Of a stretch of DNA of 64,000 nucleotides, positions 25,743 through 35,073 are shown piece by piece. Source of the stretch: Desulfogranum marinum (lineage in GTDB: Bacteria; Desulfobacterota; Desulfobulbia; Desulfobulbales; Desulfobulbaceae); contig NZ_JAFFQD010000024.1 of assembly GCF_016918565.1 (NCBI RefSeq), forward strand, positions 1 to 64,000. The letters run 5' to 3'. How positions within the stretch are numbered: the stretch's first letter is position 1; the number at the start of each line of letters is the position of its first letter. The notes beneath the pieces are model-generated. The model was not told the origin of the DNA and ran no database searches. It was given only the letters and a program-made list of their open reading frames with translations. Made by a program: the position numbers and the translations under genes.

Positions 25743-27242
25743 TTATTCCGGCTTACCCTTGGATTTTAACCCAAACCATATAGCAGAAACTATTGCTAAA
25801 ATAAATAAAAGTAAGGCTACCGGGTGGGATAGGAGAATAGTCAGATCGCCATCTATGATATTAAGGGACTGTGATAGAGATAGCTCAAACCGCTCACCAA
25901 GAAAAAAAGCTATCACAAACACTATCACTGAGTACCCGAAGGAACTCATCAGGTACCCCAGGAGGGCAAAAACAAACATCACCGCAACTCCAAACAGGCC
26001 ACCCGTTGCGAGGTAGACCCCGGTCATGCAGAGTAAAAGGGCCGCTGGAAATATTATAGACTCAGGCGCTTGAATAACGCGGGCCCAGAGACGAAGCCCC
26101 AGTAAGCCTGAAACCAGGTTGAGGACATTTGCCATGAGAAGCGTGCCGAACAACCCATAAATTAGCTGCCCCTGTTCCTGAAAAAGAAGTGGTCCCGGTT
26201 GAATACCGTGGATCATCAATGCACTGATAATAAGGGCTGCAGCAAGATTACCAGGTATTCCTAAGGTGAGCAGTGGGATCAAATTCGCACCGGCGACAGC
26301 TGAGTTTGCAGATTCTGTTGCTGCTACACCATGTATGTTTCCTTTGCCAAAGCTCTTGGGATCTGCTGAAGCCTGCTTTGCTGTTGCATAGCTCAAAAAA
26401 GAAGCTGCAGATGAATCAAGGCCGGGAATAGCTCCAAGTATGGTTCCTATAACCGACCCTCTGAGTATTGTATATTTACATGCCCAGAACTCTACAAAAC
26501 TGACTCCTCGATCCGCTTTTTTTTGAGCTTTAGGAATAACAATGGCAGATTTGATCGTGCCCCGGATACGTGCCATTCTTCTCAGAATTTCGGCAACGGC
26601 CAACATGCCCAAAGCCATTGAGACCAAAGGAATGCCATCATATAATTCGAAATAACCAAAGATAAACCGTGGAGTACTGTTTTCCGGGTCAAGCCCCACC
26701 GTTGCGCAGAGCAGACCAAGCCCGGCAGATACTATTCCTTTGGCCATGGAATCACCCACCAGCCCGGCGATAATAGAAAAAGCGAAAACCATTAGGGCAA
26801 AAATTTCGATCGGTCCCATTTTCAAGGCAACCACAGCAATGAAGGGTGCCACGGTTATGAGAATAATATCACTAAAGGCATCACCGGTTACCGAAGAGTA
26901 AAGAGCTATTTTGGTCGCTTTTTCAGGTTTTCCTTTTTTAGTCATGGGATAGCCGTCTAACGTTGTGGCGGCTGCATCCGGTGTGCCTGGAGTATTCATG
27001 AGGATTGCTGGAATAGCACCGCCAACAAGCCCACCTTTACTGACCCCCATCAGAAAGCCGATAGCTGGTAATGGGTTCAACGTAAATGTGAACGGAATAG
27101 CAATGGCCATCGCCATCACTGGGCCAATTCCTGGTATGGCCCCAACGAGTTGGCCGACAATAATCCCGAACCAGACAAAAAACAGGTTATGCAGGGTGAG
27201 TGCGTCTGCAAAGCCTGTCAGAATAGTATGTGTATCAATCAT
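25743..27242 (-). CDS. tctA: Tripartite tricarboxylate transporter, large permease TctA
   Basis: A 499-residue large membrane subunit of a TTT transporter, with about twelve hydrophobic segments. VGAIPGIGPVMAMAIAIPFTF and GAIPGLDSSAASFLSYATAKQ are the duplicated pore-forming loops of the family. It imports di- or tricarboxylates or other organic acids using an ion gradient. Gene order on the minus strand is tctC-tctB-tctA, a complete system. The gene preceding tctC is an arylsulfotransferase, which hints that the substrate is an aromatic or sulfated acid. Confidence 0.95.
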   Translation of the reverse strand: MIDTHTILTGFADALTLHNLFFVWFGIIVGQLVGAIPGIGPVMAMAIAIPFTFTLNPLPAIGFLMGVSKGGLVGGAIPAILMNTPGTPDAAATTLDGYPMTKKGKPEKATKIALYSSVTGDAFSDIILITVAPFIAVVALKMGPIEIFALMVFAFSIIAGLVGDSMAKGIVSAGLGLLCATVGLDPENSTPRFIFGYFELYDGIPLVSMALGMLAVAEILRRMARIRGTIKSAIVIPKAQKKADRGVSFVEFWACKYTILRGSVIGTILGAIPGLDSSAASFLSYATAKQASADPKSFGKGNIHGVAATESANSAVAGANLIPLLTLGIPGNLAAALIISALMIHGIQPGPLLFQEQGQLIYGLFGTLLMANVLNLVSGLLGLRLWARVIQAPESIIFPAALLLCMTGVYLATGGLFGVAVMFVFALLGYLMSSFGYSVIVFVIAFFLGERFELSLSQSLNIIDGDLTILLSHPVALLLFILAIVSAIWFGLKSKGKPE

Positions 27243-27338
27243 CGAGCGTGTTCTTTGTCTTGGGTTAACCTAGCTGGTCAAGTTTGGACTACAAAATATT
27301 GCTTCTCTATTGTTTTTAACTGGTAAGTAGCGTGGAGG

Positions 27339-27752
27339 TCAGGGAAGAGGTCTTTTGAGCAGAAAGTCTATGCAGAACCAGATACATGCGGGCAACAGGG
27401 CGATTCCAGTAAAAAGCCATTTCCATCGTCGTTCTCCGATAACCCACATTAGCACCAGCATTAGTATAGGGGCGGCCATCATGTAATTAATTGTCATCAT
27501 ACATAGGCCGAGAATGCCGATACAAAAAAAGAGGAGGGCCCTGAGAGCTGAACTGAGCCTAAACTCTATCCTACCCCGCGGGCAAACAGCATGGAGGATA
27601 CCCGAGAGGGTAATGATAACAGCAGCAATTGAGGGGAGGGTGGCAGGCTTTAACCACCCATAATCAACAGCTTCTGTCTGGTAGGGAATTACAAAAAAGA
27701 GCAAAGCAATTCCAAAAAGCGCAACAAAAATACCTGATATGCGATTGTGCAT
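27339..27752 (-). CDS. tctB: Tripartite tricarboxylate transporter, small permease TctB
   Basis: A 137-residue small membrane subunit with four hydrophobic segments (ISGIFVALFGIALLFFVIPY; ATLPSIAAVIITLSGILHAV; ALRALLFFCIGILGLCMMTI; the C-terminal WLFTGIALLPACIWFCIDFLL). This is the usual TctB topology. It sits between tctC and tctA on the same strand with 23- and 96-nt gaps. Confidence 0.88.
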   Translation of the reverse strand: MHNRISGIFVALFGIALLFFVIPYQTEAVDYGWLKPATLPSIAAVIITLSGILHAVCPRGRIEFRLSSALRALLFFCIGILGLCMMTINYMMAAPILMLVLMWVIGERRWKWLFTGIALLPACIWFCIDFLLKRPLP

Positions 27753-27775
27753 AAATACTACACCCTCTTGTGTTG

Positions 27776-28732
27776 CTACTGCGTCTTTGCCGCCTTAACA
27801 AGCGCTTTGATATCAACAGCTCCCTGGCTCATCATTGTGTATGTTCCTTCAGGACCAAGATTATACGCATTGGCCTGCATCGAATTCAAAAGGCTGTTCT
27901 TGACTGTTTCTGAATTAATCGCTTCATCGAACGCTTTTGCCAGGGTAGCTTTAACATTTTCAGGTAAGCCCTTTGGAGCTGCGATGTAGAAATAGGGCTC
28001 CAGGTACAGTTCAAAACCGTTTTCAATCAATGTTTTCGAATCAGGAGAGCAGGCTTGTCTGTCCTTACTCATTGAAGCGATCATTTTTAAATCACCGCTC
28101 TCAATATATTTAACATGTTCCCCGGCTGTGCAGGCAATATCGACATGACCGCCGAGAAGACTTTGCACCTGTTCCGCACCACTCTTATGCTTAACGAATT
28201 TGAATTTGACTCCTGCGTTTTTGGCGACAGGTTCCAGTACCAATTGCTGGGGTTTGGCATCAAATGCAACGGCAATCCCACCTTTTTGTTTTTTGCCGTA
28301 AGCAATGAGTTCTTCAAGGGTGTTGTACGGTGCATCAGCTTTTGCGACCATACCAATCTCTCCGCGCATGATGGTGGCGAGATAATCAAAGGTATCGATA
28401 TTGAAAGGGATTTTATCGCCTCGGGAAGCCAGGTTAAGAAAAATAGGCATACTCACGCCAAGACCTAAGGTCTGGCCATCCGCCTTTTCTCGCATAAGTG
28501 AAGAGAACATGGCAATTCCTCCACCGCCAGGTTTGTTTTCTACCACTACATTCCATCCGGTATTCTCTTCAATTTTAGCGGCAACCAGCCGGCCCATGAT
28601 ATCTGTCGAGCCACCTGCACCAAAGCCGATCTGAAGCGTAATAGAACCCTTTGGGGACCACTCTTGACTGTGGCCCAGAGAGGGTAAAACCATAATGCAC
28701 GCCAGCACAACAATAGAAAGTAACTGTTTCAT
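27776..28732 (-). CDS. tctC: TTT substrate-binding protein, TctC/Bug family
   Basis: A 318-residue periplasmic binding protein. The signal peptide is MKQLLSIVVLACIMVLPSLGHS. The mature part starts with ITLQIGFGAGGSTDIMGRLVA, the Bug-family ligand-carboxylate loop, followed by VVVENKPGGGG. Bug proteins bind carboxylates, including aromatic acids, by water-mediated contacts, so the ligand cannot be named. The ribosome-binding site reads AGGAG upstream of the ATG at 28732. Confidence 0.93.
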   Translation of the reverse strand: MKQLLSIVVLACIMVLPSLGHSQEWSPKGSITLQIGFGAGGSTDIMGRLVAAKIEENTGWNVVVENKPGGGGIAMFSSLMREKADGQTLGLGVSMPIFLNLASRGDKIPFNIDTFDYLATIMRGEIGMVAKADAPYNTLEELIAYGKKQKGGIAVAFDAKPQQLVLEPVAKNAGVKFKFVKHKSGAEQVQSLLGGHVDIACTAGEHVKYIESGDLKMIASMSKDRQACSPDSKTLIENGFELYLEPYFYIAAPKGLPENVKATLAKAFDEAINSETVKNSLLNSMQANAYNLGPEGTYTMMSQGAVDIKALVKAAKTQ

Positions 28733-28787
28733 CTATTTTCTCCTGAATTGTTCATTATCTGCAATTTGCCATAAGTAAGGCACAATA

Positions 28788-30227
28788 CTAGTTGCCATCA
28801 TCGGTGTCAGAGAGAACGCAGAGAGCCGAAGACGTCTGGTAGGGAACAACGCCTTCTACCACGCTCTCTGATCTAGCTCCTCTCGGGCTTGCCCCTTCTA
28901 CCCTGAAGTCAACCACATCAATGGGCTTGATGTCGACTTGGAGGGGCACCTCAACCTGGGGGATATATCCGTAGGGGTAGCGATAGGCTCTATACACCAT
29001 ATTCATGTTGAAGTGCTTTCCCCAGTAGGGTGAGATATATTCCCATACAAGCTCATGGGTTGCCGTTATCTCGACAATTCGACCACCACTTCCTTCAGTG
29101 ATAAGGGTGTTGCCATTGGGTAATCTTTGCGCAGCGCTTATAAAAGGACTATACAAGCGGTTGGAGTCGGTAGGATGTACCAGCCCAGCCTCATGTGGTG
29201 TGTATTGCCAAACAATTTTCAATGAAATTGGATCAAATTCAAGAACCCTGGAGTAATCTCGAAGAACATTCTTGGTGCCGGTGGGGCTAGCTGGATGACA
29301 GCCGCCATATCCGGCCCAGCCACCATTGTCATATACCAGAATATTGCCTTCCCCTGGAAGTCCTCTGGGAATCATATGAGCGTGATGCTGGCCGATTATC
29401 CACTCAAGTTCTTTTTCGGGAGTGTCGTCATAGTAGGGGCCGACCTTCCAGACAACGTCCCCTGTCTCCTTGCTGACAATGAAAATAATATTGGTTTCCC
29501 GGCCATCCACTATGATGTTGTCTGGATGAAAACGGGTGTCGCCGGCATCAAACCATTTATTAGGCCCCAGTAGCGACATGGAGTTGAGGTGCATCCAATC
29601 GCCCATGCCTCCCCCACACGGTCGCATATTCGGGTCTCGTGAAAGGGCATTGCGTGCATCTTCGCGAAAATCAAACTCATCGAAGTGATCACTACAGACC
29701 CATTCCCACAGGATTTCACCATCCCAGGAAACCTCATAGACAGTGTCATCAAGGAGATTTTTATCGCTGATAGCCTGGCACCTGGTATTTTTATGACCGA
29801 GCAACATGGTGTTGCCCTGCTCAGTCTGCGGTTCCATTCCCGGCACATAGTAGCCGACAGGGTTACCGTCGCGTTGGTAGTCATGGTGAACCCTGGCCAT
29901 CCATTGCGGCTCCTCGCCGGGGTCCTCAATGAACTCATACTTGTTAAATTTCCAGACCACATTGCCATCCCAATCAACCTGGATGAGATCACGATAGTCC
30001 TGCATACCATAAAGGGTCGAACGTTCTCCGGTATGCCCCAGAACCTGTCCTCCGGGAAGGAGCTTGTTCGGAAATCCATGGAGACCACGCCATAATTTTA
30101 CCTCACCCCCATTCATATCAACGACCAGAGCACCCAGCTCTTTGGCCTGAAATACTGTGTACCCATTATAGCACTTTGAAGAATTGTAAACAGTTGTTCC
30201 TGTTGGATATATGCTTGGATATGTCAT
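28788..30227 (-). CDS. Arylsulfotransferase (ASST) family protein
   Basis: A 479-residue protein of the ASST beta-propeller family. Repeating blade motifs such as DLIQVDWDGNVVWKF, VYEVSWDGEILWEW, RVLEFDPISLKIVWQY and RIVEITATHELVWEY are visible. QHHAHMIPRG and MHLNSMSLLG carry candidate catalytic histidines (a histidine is the sulfated residue in characterised enzymes). Unlike classical ASSTs it has no signal peptide, so it should be cytoplasmic. The family moves sulfuryl groups from aryl sulfates to phenols without PAPS. It is grouped with tctCBA and a GntR regulator. The actual donor and acceptor are unknown. Confidence 0.8.
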   Translation of the reverse strand: MTYPSIYPTGTTVYNSSKCYNGYTVFQAKELGALVVDMNGGEVKLWRGLHGFPNKLLPGGQVLGHTGERSTLYGMQDYRDLIQVDWDGNVVWKFNKYEFIEDPGEEPQWMARVHHDYQRDGNPVGYYVPGMEPQTEQGNTMLLGHKNTRCQAISDKNLLDDTVYEVSWDGEILWEWVCSDHFDEFDFREDARNALSRDPNMRPCGGGMGDWMHLNSMSLLGPNKWFDAGDTRFHPDNIIVDGRETNIIFIVSKETGDVVWKVGPYYDDTPEKELEWIIGQHHAHMIPRGLPGEGNILVYDNGGWAGYGGCHPASPTGTKNVLRDYSRVLEFDPISLKIVWQYTPHEAGLVHPTDSNRLYSPFISAAQRLPNGNTLITEGSGGRIVEITATHELVWEYISPYWGKHFNMNMVYRAYRYPYGYIPQVEVPLQVDIKPIDVVDFRVEGASPRGARSESVVEGVVPYQTSSALCVLSDTDDGN

Positions 30228-30257
30228 TTCTGCCTGTTTCCTATGCCAGCCTGCTGA

Positions 30258-30986
30258 TCAAGAGATCGTTTCACCATTTTTCCTTCTCTGCCTGATTATT
30301 TGCTCGAGCGCATCAAAGTGTTTTTTCATAACCAACTCTGCTTTTTCTCCATCGCGGGCCTTGATGTGCTCGTAGAATAATTCGTTAAATCGGATATCCT
30401 TCCTGGCTGTTTCCATGTCTGGTTCTTTGTCAAGAACCTGTTGAAAGACGTGGACAAGAGCGGCCATTAAGCTACTGATAAAGCGATTGTGGCAGGCATC
30501 GGCTATTAACTTATGAAAGCCTATAGCCTTTGTCTGGTTCGGTTCACCCTTTTCTATGGAGTGATGAATTGCCGCAATATACTCTTCCATGGCGACGAGA
30601 TCATTTTCAGTCCTCCGTGCTGCAGCAAGCCTGGCAAGTCCTGGTTCAAGAATCTGTCTGAATTCGGCGAGATCAGTTACAGTCACTCCACCAAACAAAA
30701 AAGCGTTGGTGACAACGTTCACCATCTTCTCCACGCCAGGTTCAGCAATGAAGCTGCCGCCAAAAATCCCTCTTTTTTTGACAATCAGCCCTTCACTCTC
30801 CAGCTCATGTAAAGCCTCCCGGACTGATACCTTGCTTACCCTGTACTGCCTGGCAATTTCAACTTCAGGAGAGAGCTTGTCACCCGATTTATACACCCCG
30901 TCTAATACGGCCTGCTTTAAGTCACTTTTGATCCGGTCTGCAATTTTTTTCTTAGGCGACAACTTGGCCCTGGATGAAGAGGACAC
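30258..30986 (-). CDS. GntR/FadR-family transcriptional regulator
   Basis: A 242-residue regulator. The winged helix-turn-helix (KIADRIKSDLKQAVLDGVYKSGDKL, ending VSKVSVREALHELESEGLIV) occupies residues 12-80. An FCD-type helical effector domain follows (FRQILEPGLARLAAARR; FHKLIADACHN). The start is GTG at 30986 with GTGGAG 7 nt upstream. In-frame ATGs further out would add about 60 residues unlike any GntR N-terminus. FCD domains usually sense carboxylates or sugar acids through a metal. It lies upstream of the ASST and tct genes on the same strand and is their likely regulator. Confidence 0.88.
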   Translation of the reverse strand: MSSSSRAKLSPKKKIADRIKSDLKQAVLDGVYKSGDKLSPEVEIARQYRVSKVSVREALHELESEGLIVKKRGIFGGSFIAEPGVEKMVNVVTNAFLFGGVTVTDLAEFRQILEPGLARLAAARRTENDLVAMEEYIAAIHHSIEKGEPNQTKAIGFHKLIADACHNRFISSLMAALVHVFQQVLDKEPDMETARKDIRFNELFYEHIKARDGEKAELVMKKHFDALEQIIRQRRKNGETIS

Positions 30987-31005
30987 AACAAACTCCACAA
31001 AAATT

Positions 31006-31034
31006 AAAGTTAGTTCTTTAAAAGTTAGTTCTTT
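31006..31034. promoter_or_regulatory. Tandem 14-bp repeat upstream of the GntR gene
   Basis: AAAGTTAGTTCTTT occurs twice exactly, at 31006-31019 and 31021-31034 (15-bp period). The repeats end 20 nt upstream of the chosen GTG start, beside its ribosome-binding site. Exact short tandem repeats in this position are a plausible operator for autoregulation, although FCD-GntR operators are more often palindromic. Confidence 0.45.
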
Positions 31035-31207
31035 TACGCGGGTATACTTACAGACATTGTGTGTTTTGTCAAGAAAGCTGAGAGTAGGTGACATGCAGGG
31101 GGTGGCGGGATTACATGGATATGTATGAATTAACAGGAAGAGGCTAGCGGGCTTAATTGGCAAAACGGTTTCGGTTGCCGATAGTCCACTATATCACAGT
31201 GGATCAA

Positions 31208-31236
31208 TTGACAAGTGTTACCCTCTTTTATATCAT
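31208..31236 (+). promoter_or_regulatory. Sigma-70 promoter of the AIM24-type gene
   Basis: TTGACA (31208-31213), a 17-nt spacer, then TATCAT (31231-31236), a near-consensus promoter 46 nt upstream of the ATG at 31282. A short palindrome, TCCACTATATCACAGTGGA, lies just upstream at about 31186-31204. Confidence 0.7.
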
Positions 31237-31281
31237 AGAAAGTACAAATAATTACTGCCTATTAAAGCAAGAGGAACAACC

Positions 31282-32070
31282 ATGCGCAGTCATGAAATAG
31301 ATTATGAAATCATTGGTAATGATATCCAGATAATTGAGGTGGAGCTTGATCCGGGGGAAACAGTCATCGCGGAAGCAGGCGCCATGAACTACATGGAAGA
31401 CGGTATCGGTTTTGCAGCAAAAATGGGCGATGGGTCGGAGTCGGAAAGCGGGATTATGGGGCTGCTTAAAGGCGTCGGCAAACGAGTTCTCACCGGCGAA
31501 TCCATTTTCATGACCCACTTTACAAATAATGGTGGTGGGAAGAAGCGGGTTGCTTTTGCAGCGCCTTACCCGGGGAAAATTATTCCCATTGATCTAGGCA
31601 CCATTGAGGGTGGGGAACTCTTATGCCAGAAAGATGCGTTTTTGTGCGCTGCCCTTGGCACTGAGATCAGTATTGCGTTCAACCAGAAACTGGGGGCGGG
31701 GTTCTTTGGTGGTGAAGGCTTCATCCTTCAGAAGTTGGTAGGCGACGGTATGGCATTTATCCATGCCGGTGGCACCGTCGTGAAAAAAGAACTCCGAGGC
31801 GATAAATTACTAGTGGATACCGGTTGCCTGGTCGGTTTTTCAACCGGTATTGATTACAGTATTGAGCGAGCCGGCAACCTGAAATCAATGTTTTTCGGCG
31901 GTGAAGGGTTATTCCTTGCCACCTTACAGGGCCATGGAGCCGTGTGGTTACAAGGCCTGCCGTTTTCCAGAATGGCGGATCGTATCATCGCCAACGCACC
32001 ATCGGCTGGTGGTGAAAGCAAGGGAGAAGGTTCAATGCTGGGCAACCTCGGCACGTTCTTTGAGAAATAA
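31282..32070 (+). CDS. TIGR00266/AIM24 family protein
   Basis: A 262-residue cytoplasmic protein of the TIGR00266/AIM24 family. It is a beta-rich trefoil-like fold with glycine-rich turns: [12 protein letters not shown], the family block [28 protein letters not shown], and [18 protein letters not shown]. Function is not established; the family is widespread in bacteria and archaea. It is a monocistronic gene with its own promoter and AGAGGAAC upstream of the ATG. Confidence 0.9.
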   Translation: MRSHEIDYEIIGNDIQIIEVELDPGETVIAEAGAMNYMEDGIGFAAKMGDGSESESGIMGLLKGVGKRVLTGESIFMTHFTNNGGGKKRVAFAAPYPGKIIPIDLGTIEGGELLCQKDAFLCAALGTEISIAFNQKLGAGFFGGEGFILQKLVGDGMAFIHAGGTVVKKELRGDKLLVDTGCLVGFSTGIDYSIERAGNLKSMFFGGEGLFLATLQGHGAVWLQGLPFSRMADRIIANAPSAGGESKGEGSMLGNLGTFFEK

Positions 32071-32461
32071 AGTACTGCTCTTGTCCGCCTTTGCCTGTTT
32101 TTGTCCTGTAGCAAGAGTACTTGATTTGGAAACCTCAAGTATCAGGTTAAGTTATCATCTGACAACTGACAGGTCAAACCTCTTATACTATCAGCTTTAG
32201 CCCGAATTTTTTATGAACATTATGAGGATCTGTACAATTGTAAACAATTTCAAAATGTTGAACATCAATAAATGAAGTTGTAAATTTTTACAATATTCAC
32301 CAAAGGTGCCGGTAAACGGTATCAAAAATTTAGCAAGGAGTATGAGGGGGCAACTCTACCACGTCGGTTGGTCTGAATTACCATCTTGTTGAAATTATAT
32401 TAACAGTGTTTCCAAGGTATAGCGATATAGATTGAAACTAAAATGCAGCTATGGAGGACAT
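32071..32461. other. Intergenic leader of the molybdenum-hydroxylase operon
   Basis: No gene is seen. The palindrome TTGTAAATTTTTACAA (32278-32293) and the related TTGTAAACAATT (about 32238-32249) are candidate operator half-sites. TAGCCCGAATTTTTTATGA at 32199-32217 resembles a decayed end of the CCCGGATTTCTCAT element family. An AT-rich promoter should lie here because the operon starts at 32462. Confidence 0.45.
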
Positions 32462-32929
32462 ATGATTTCGTTACATGTAAATGGAGAGGTCAGTAAGGTT
32501 GATGTGGACCCCGATACCCCGTTGCTGTGGGTACTGCGTGATAACTTGGGGATTACAAGCGTCAAGTATACATGTGGGATTGCTGAGTGCGGTATCTGTA
32601 CGGTGCTTTTAGATGGTGAGGCTGTCCGGTCCTGTTCAATCACTGTAGAGGAAGTCGTTGGGAGCAAAATTCTTACAATTGAAGGCATCGCTGATGATCA
32701 TCCTGTCAAGATTGCATGGATTGAAAAGCAAGTGCCCCAATGTGGGTATTGTCAACCAGGTGTCATGCTGCAGACTGTTGACTTTCTCTCCAGGGTGCCT
32801 GATCCGTCTGGTGAGCAGATCAATGAAGCTCTAGATGATGTAATTTGCCGATGCGGCTCCCATCCGCGGATGAAGCAGGCAATAAAGCTTGCTGCAGGAA
32901 TGACCTCAACTGCGGGTGTGAAATCATGA
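32462..32929 (+). CDS. [2Fe-2S] subunit of a molybdenum hydroxylase (IorA-like)
   Basis: A 155-residue small subunit of the xanthine-oxidase/isoquinoline-1-oxidoreductase type. The N-terminal plant-type ferredoxin domain has cysteines in YTCGIAECGICTVLLDG. The C-terminal four-helix domain holds the second cluster, CGYCQPGVM and CRCGSHPRM. It passes electrons from the molybdopterin subunit to an acceptor. The ATG at 32462 has GGAGG 5 nt upstream. Its TGA overlaps the large-subunit ATG (ATGA). Confidence 0.93.
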   Translation: MISLHVNGEVSKVDVDPDTPLLWVLRDNLGITSVKYTCGIAECGICTVLLDGEAVRSCSITVEEVVGSKILTIEGIADDHPVKIAWIEKQVPQCGYCQPGVMLQTVDFLSRVPDPSGEQINEALDDVICRCGSHPRMKQAIKLAAGMTSTAGVKS

Positions 32930-35073
32930 CTATCGATATAACAAGAAGGACCTTTTTGCAGCAAAGCAGCCTTGTTATTGGTGTAACGTTACTCTCAAAT
33001 TCTTTCGAGCTCTGCAATGTGTCTTTTGTTAGAGCAGGTTCAGAACTGACATTTAAACCTCATGCTTTTCTCGAAATCGCAAAAGATGACTCGATAATAA
33101 TCTGGATGGGGCAGACCAATCTTGGTCAGGGGACGCATACCGGTATCCCTATGATTATCGCCGATGAACTGGATGCTGCATGGAAAAATATTGGAGTGAA
33201 AATGGCGCTTGCTGCAGAGCCGTTTAAAGACCCTCTGTGGCATGTCCAGTTAACCGGAGGTAGTACGAGCATTCGTCACCGCTGGGATATGCTACGCCAA
33301 GTAGGTGCAACAGCCCGTCAGATGCTTGTTGAGGCTGCAGCAGAGAAGTGGGGCGTTTCTGCGGAGAAATGCACGGCAAAAGAATCCAAAGTCTTTCACC
33401 CTGACGGACGCAGCTTCTCCTATGGAGAACTCGTAGAAACGGCAGGAAAAAGGAAAATTCCTGAAAATTCTCAGCTGAAAGATGCTGGAAAGTACAAAAT
33501 AATAGGTACATCCAAGCAGCGACTAGATATACCGGATAAGGTAAAGGGGAAAACCGTTTACGGTATCGATTTTACCTTGCCTGAAATGTGCATAGCAGTG
33601 GTAGCTCGTCCTATTGCTTACGGTGCAAGCCCCCAATCCTACAATGAACAGGCTGCCATGGCTGTCAAGGGGGTGGTTAAGGTCGTCCCCATTGATGATA
33701 AGATTGCGGTATGCGCAGAAACGACCTATGCGGCTATGCAGGGGCGAGATGCTCTCAATATTAAGTGGTCGGAAGGCTCCCATCCAGATTTGAATGATGA
33801 ATACCTGGATGCCTTGTTTGTAAAACATCTTGAGCAACCTGGTGCGGTTGGCAAAGAAAGCGGAGATGCTGAAGAAGCTTTTGCTCAAGCTCACAAAACT
33901 GTAGAAGAATCCTATAAGCTACCGTATATCTCACACGCTCAGGTTGAACCAATAAACTGCACAGCTCATGTGGAAAAAGAGCGTTGTCGGCTATGGGTGC
34001 CAACGCAAGGGCAAACAGTTGCCCAGATGACAGCCTCCAAGATTACCGGGCTGCCACCTGAAAAAGTAGAGGTGATGACCACTTTTGCTGGTGGTGGTTT
34101 TGGTTTGCGTGGGGAACCTGATCCGGTTGTTGATTCGGTAATACTTTCTCAGGCTTTAGGCAGGCCTGTGAAAGTAATCTGGAGTCGTGAAGACGACTTT
34201 GCCAATGACTATTTTCGCCCAGGCAGTCAATGTCGAATAAAAGCTGGGCTCGATAAAGAGGGCAGGGTAGTCGCATGGATACATAAAGTTGCCGCCCCTT
34301 CAGTTATGTCCAGGGTGATGCCCCAATACGTAGAGGATGGAATAGATCCTGATGCCATTAGTGGCATCAGGGATATGCCATATTCTATCCCTAATCAGCT
34401 TGTAAACTATGTCATGTTGCAAGGGGTGCCTATACCTGTCGGTTGGTGGAGGTCTGTAGGGTATTCTGTCAATGTATTCACAGTAGAATCTTTTATAGAT
34501 GAGCTGGCCCATAAATCTGGAAAAGATCCGCTCCAATTTCGCCTGGAGCACATGGAGAAAGGTTCTCGCCCTTATAAGTTGTTGTCACTTCTCGCTGAAA
34601 AAGGTGCATGGAACAGTCCGGTTACCCAAGGAAGGGCAAGAGGTGTGGCCCTGACATTCTGTTTTGAGTCTATTGTTGCCCATATAGCTGAAGTTTCTGT
34701 GGACAATCGAGGAAAAATAGCGGTCCATAAAGTGATATGTGCTGTGGACTGTGGAACAGCCGTTTATCCTGATGCAATTAAAGCTCAGGCTGAAGCCGGA
34801 GTAGTTATGGGGTTAAGCCTGGCCTTTCATGAAGAGGTTCATTTTGATAATGGCGGGGTCAAGACAGCAAATTATGATGAATACCCTGTGCTGACCATGT
34901 CCGAGGTACCTGAAATTGAGGTACATATAGCAAGCAACAACCTGAAGGCAGGAGGCATTGGTGAACCAGTGCTACCCTCGGTAGCCCCGGCAGTTTCCAA
35001 TGCTGTGTTTAAAGCAACCGGTGTGCGACTAAGAGAATTGCCGTTTAAGACTGAATTGTTGGTTAGTGGCTGA
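32926..35073 (+). CDS. Molybdopterin large subunit, isoquinoline-1-oxidoreductase/aldehyde dehydrogenase type (IorB-like)
   Basis: A 715-residue molybdenum-hydroxylase large subunit. The N-terminus carries a twin-arginine motif (TRRTFLQQS) and a hydrophobic stretch, so the two-subunit enzyme is probably folded in the cytoplasm and exported by Tat. [36 protein letters not shown] and the terminal [19 protein letters not shown] (with the catalytic Glu) line the cofactor site. There is no FAD subunit, so a periplasmic cytochrome acceptor is expected. Substrate is unknown: N-heterocycle or aldehyde. No dedicated chaperone (XdhC/CoxF) is adjacent. Confidence 0.9.
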   Translation: MTIDITRRTFLQQSSLVIGVTLLSNSFELCNVSFVRAGSELTFKPHAFLEIAKDDSIIIWMGQTNLGQGTHTGIPMIIADELDAAWKNIGVKMALAAEPFKDPLWHVQLTGGSTSIRHRWDMLRQVGATARQMLVEAAAEKWGVSAEKCTAKESKVFHPDGRSFSYGELVETAGKRKIPENSQLKDAGKYKIIGTSKQRLDIPDKVKGKTVYGIDFTLPEMCIAVVARPIAYGASPQSYNEQAAMAVKGVVKVVPIDDKIAVCAETTYAAMQGRDALNIKWSEGSHPDLNDEYLDALFVKHLEQPGAVGKESGDAEEAFAQAHKTVEESYKLPYISHAQVEPINCTAHVEKERCRLWVPTQGQTVAQMTASKITGLPPEKVEVMTTFAGGGFGLRGEPDPVVDSVILSQALGRPVKVIWSREDDFANDYFRPGSQCRIKAGLDKEGRVVAWIHKVAAPSVMSRVMPQYVEDGIDPDAISGIRDMPYSIPNQLVNYVMLQGVPIPVGWWRSVGYSVNVFTVESFIDELAHKSGKDPLQFRLEHMEKGSRPYKLLSLLAEKGAWNSPVTQGRARGVALTFCFESIVAHIAEVSVDNRGKIAVHKVICAVDCGTAVYPDAIKAQAEAGVVMGLSLAFHEEVHFDNGGVKTANYDEYPVLTMSEVPEIEVHIASNNLKAGGIGEPVLPSVAPAVSNAVFKATGVRLRELPFKTELLVSG

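Noticed and set aside
28788-30227. Reading the ASST-family protein as a quinoprotein dehydrogenase because of its Trp-rich propeller repeats
   Set aside because: Blade motifs and the histidine-containing segments fit the arylsulfotransferase family better and no PQQ-type signature is present.
30589-31128. A 179-codon plus-strand frame opposite the GntR gene
   Set aside because: The minus strand has a complete winged-helix plus FCD protein; the plus frame is low-complexity and lacks a ribosome-binding site.
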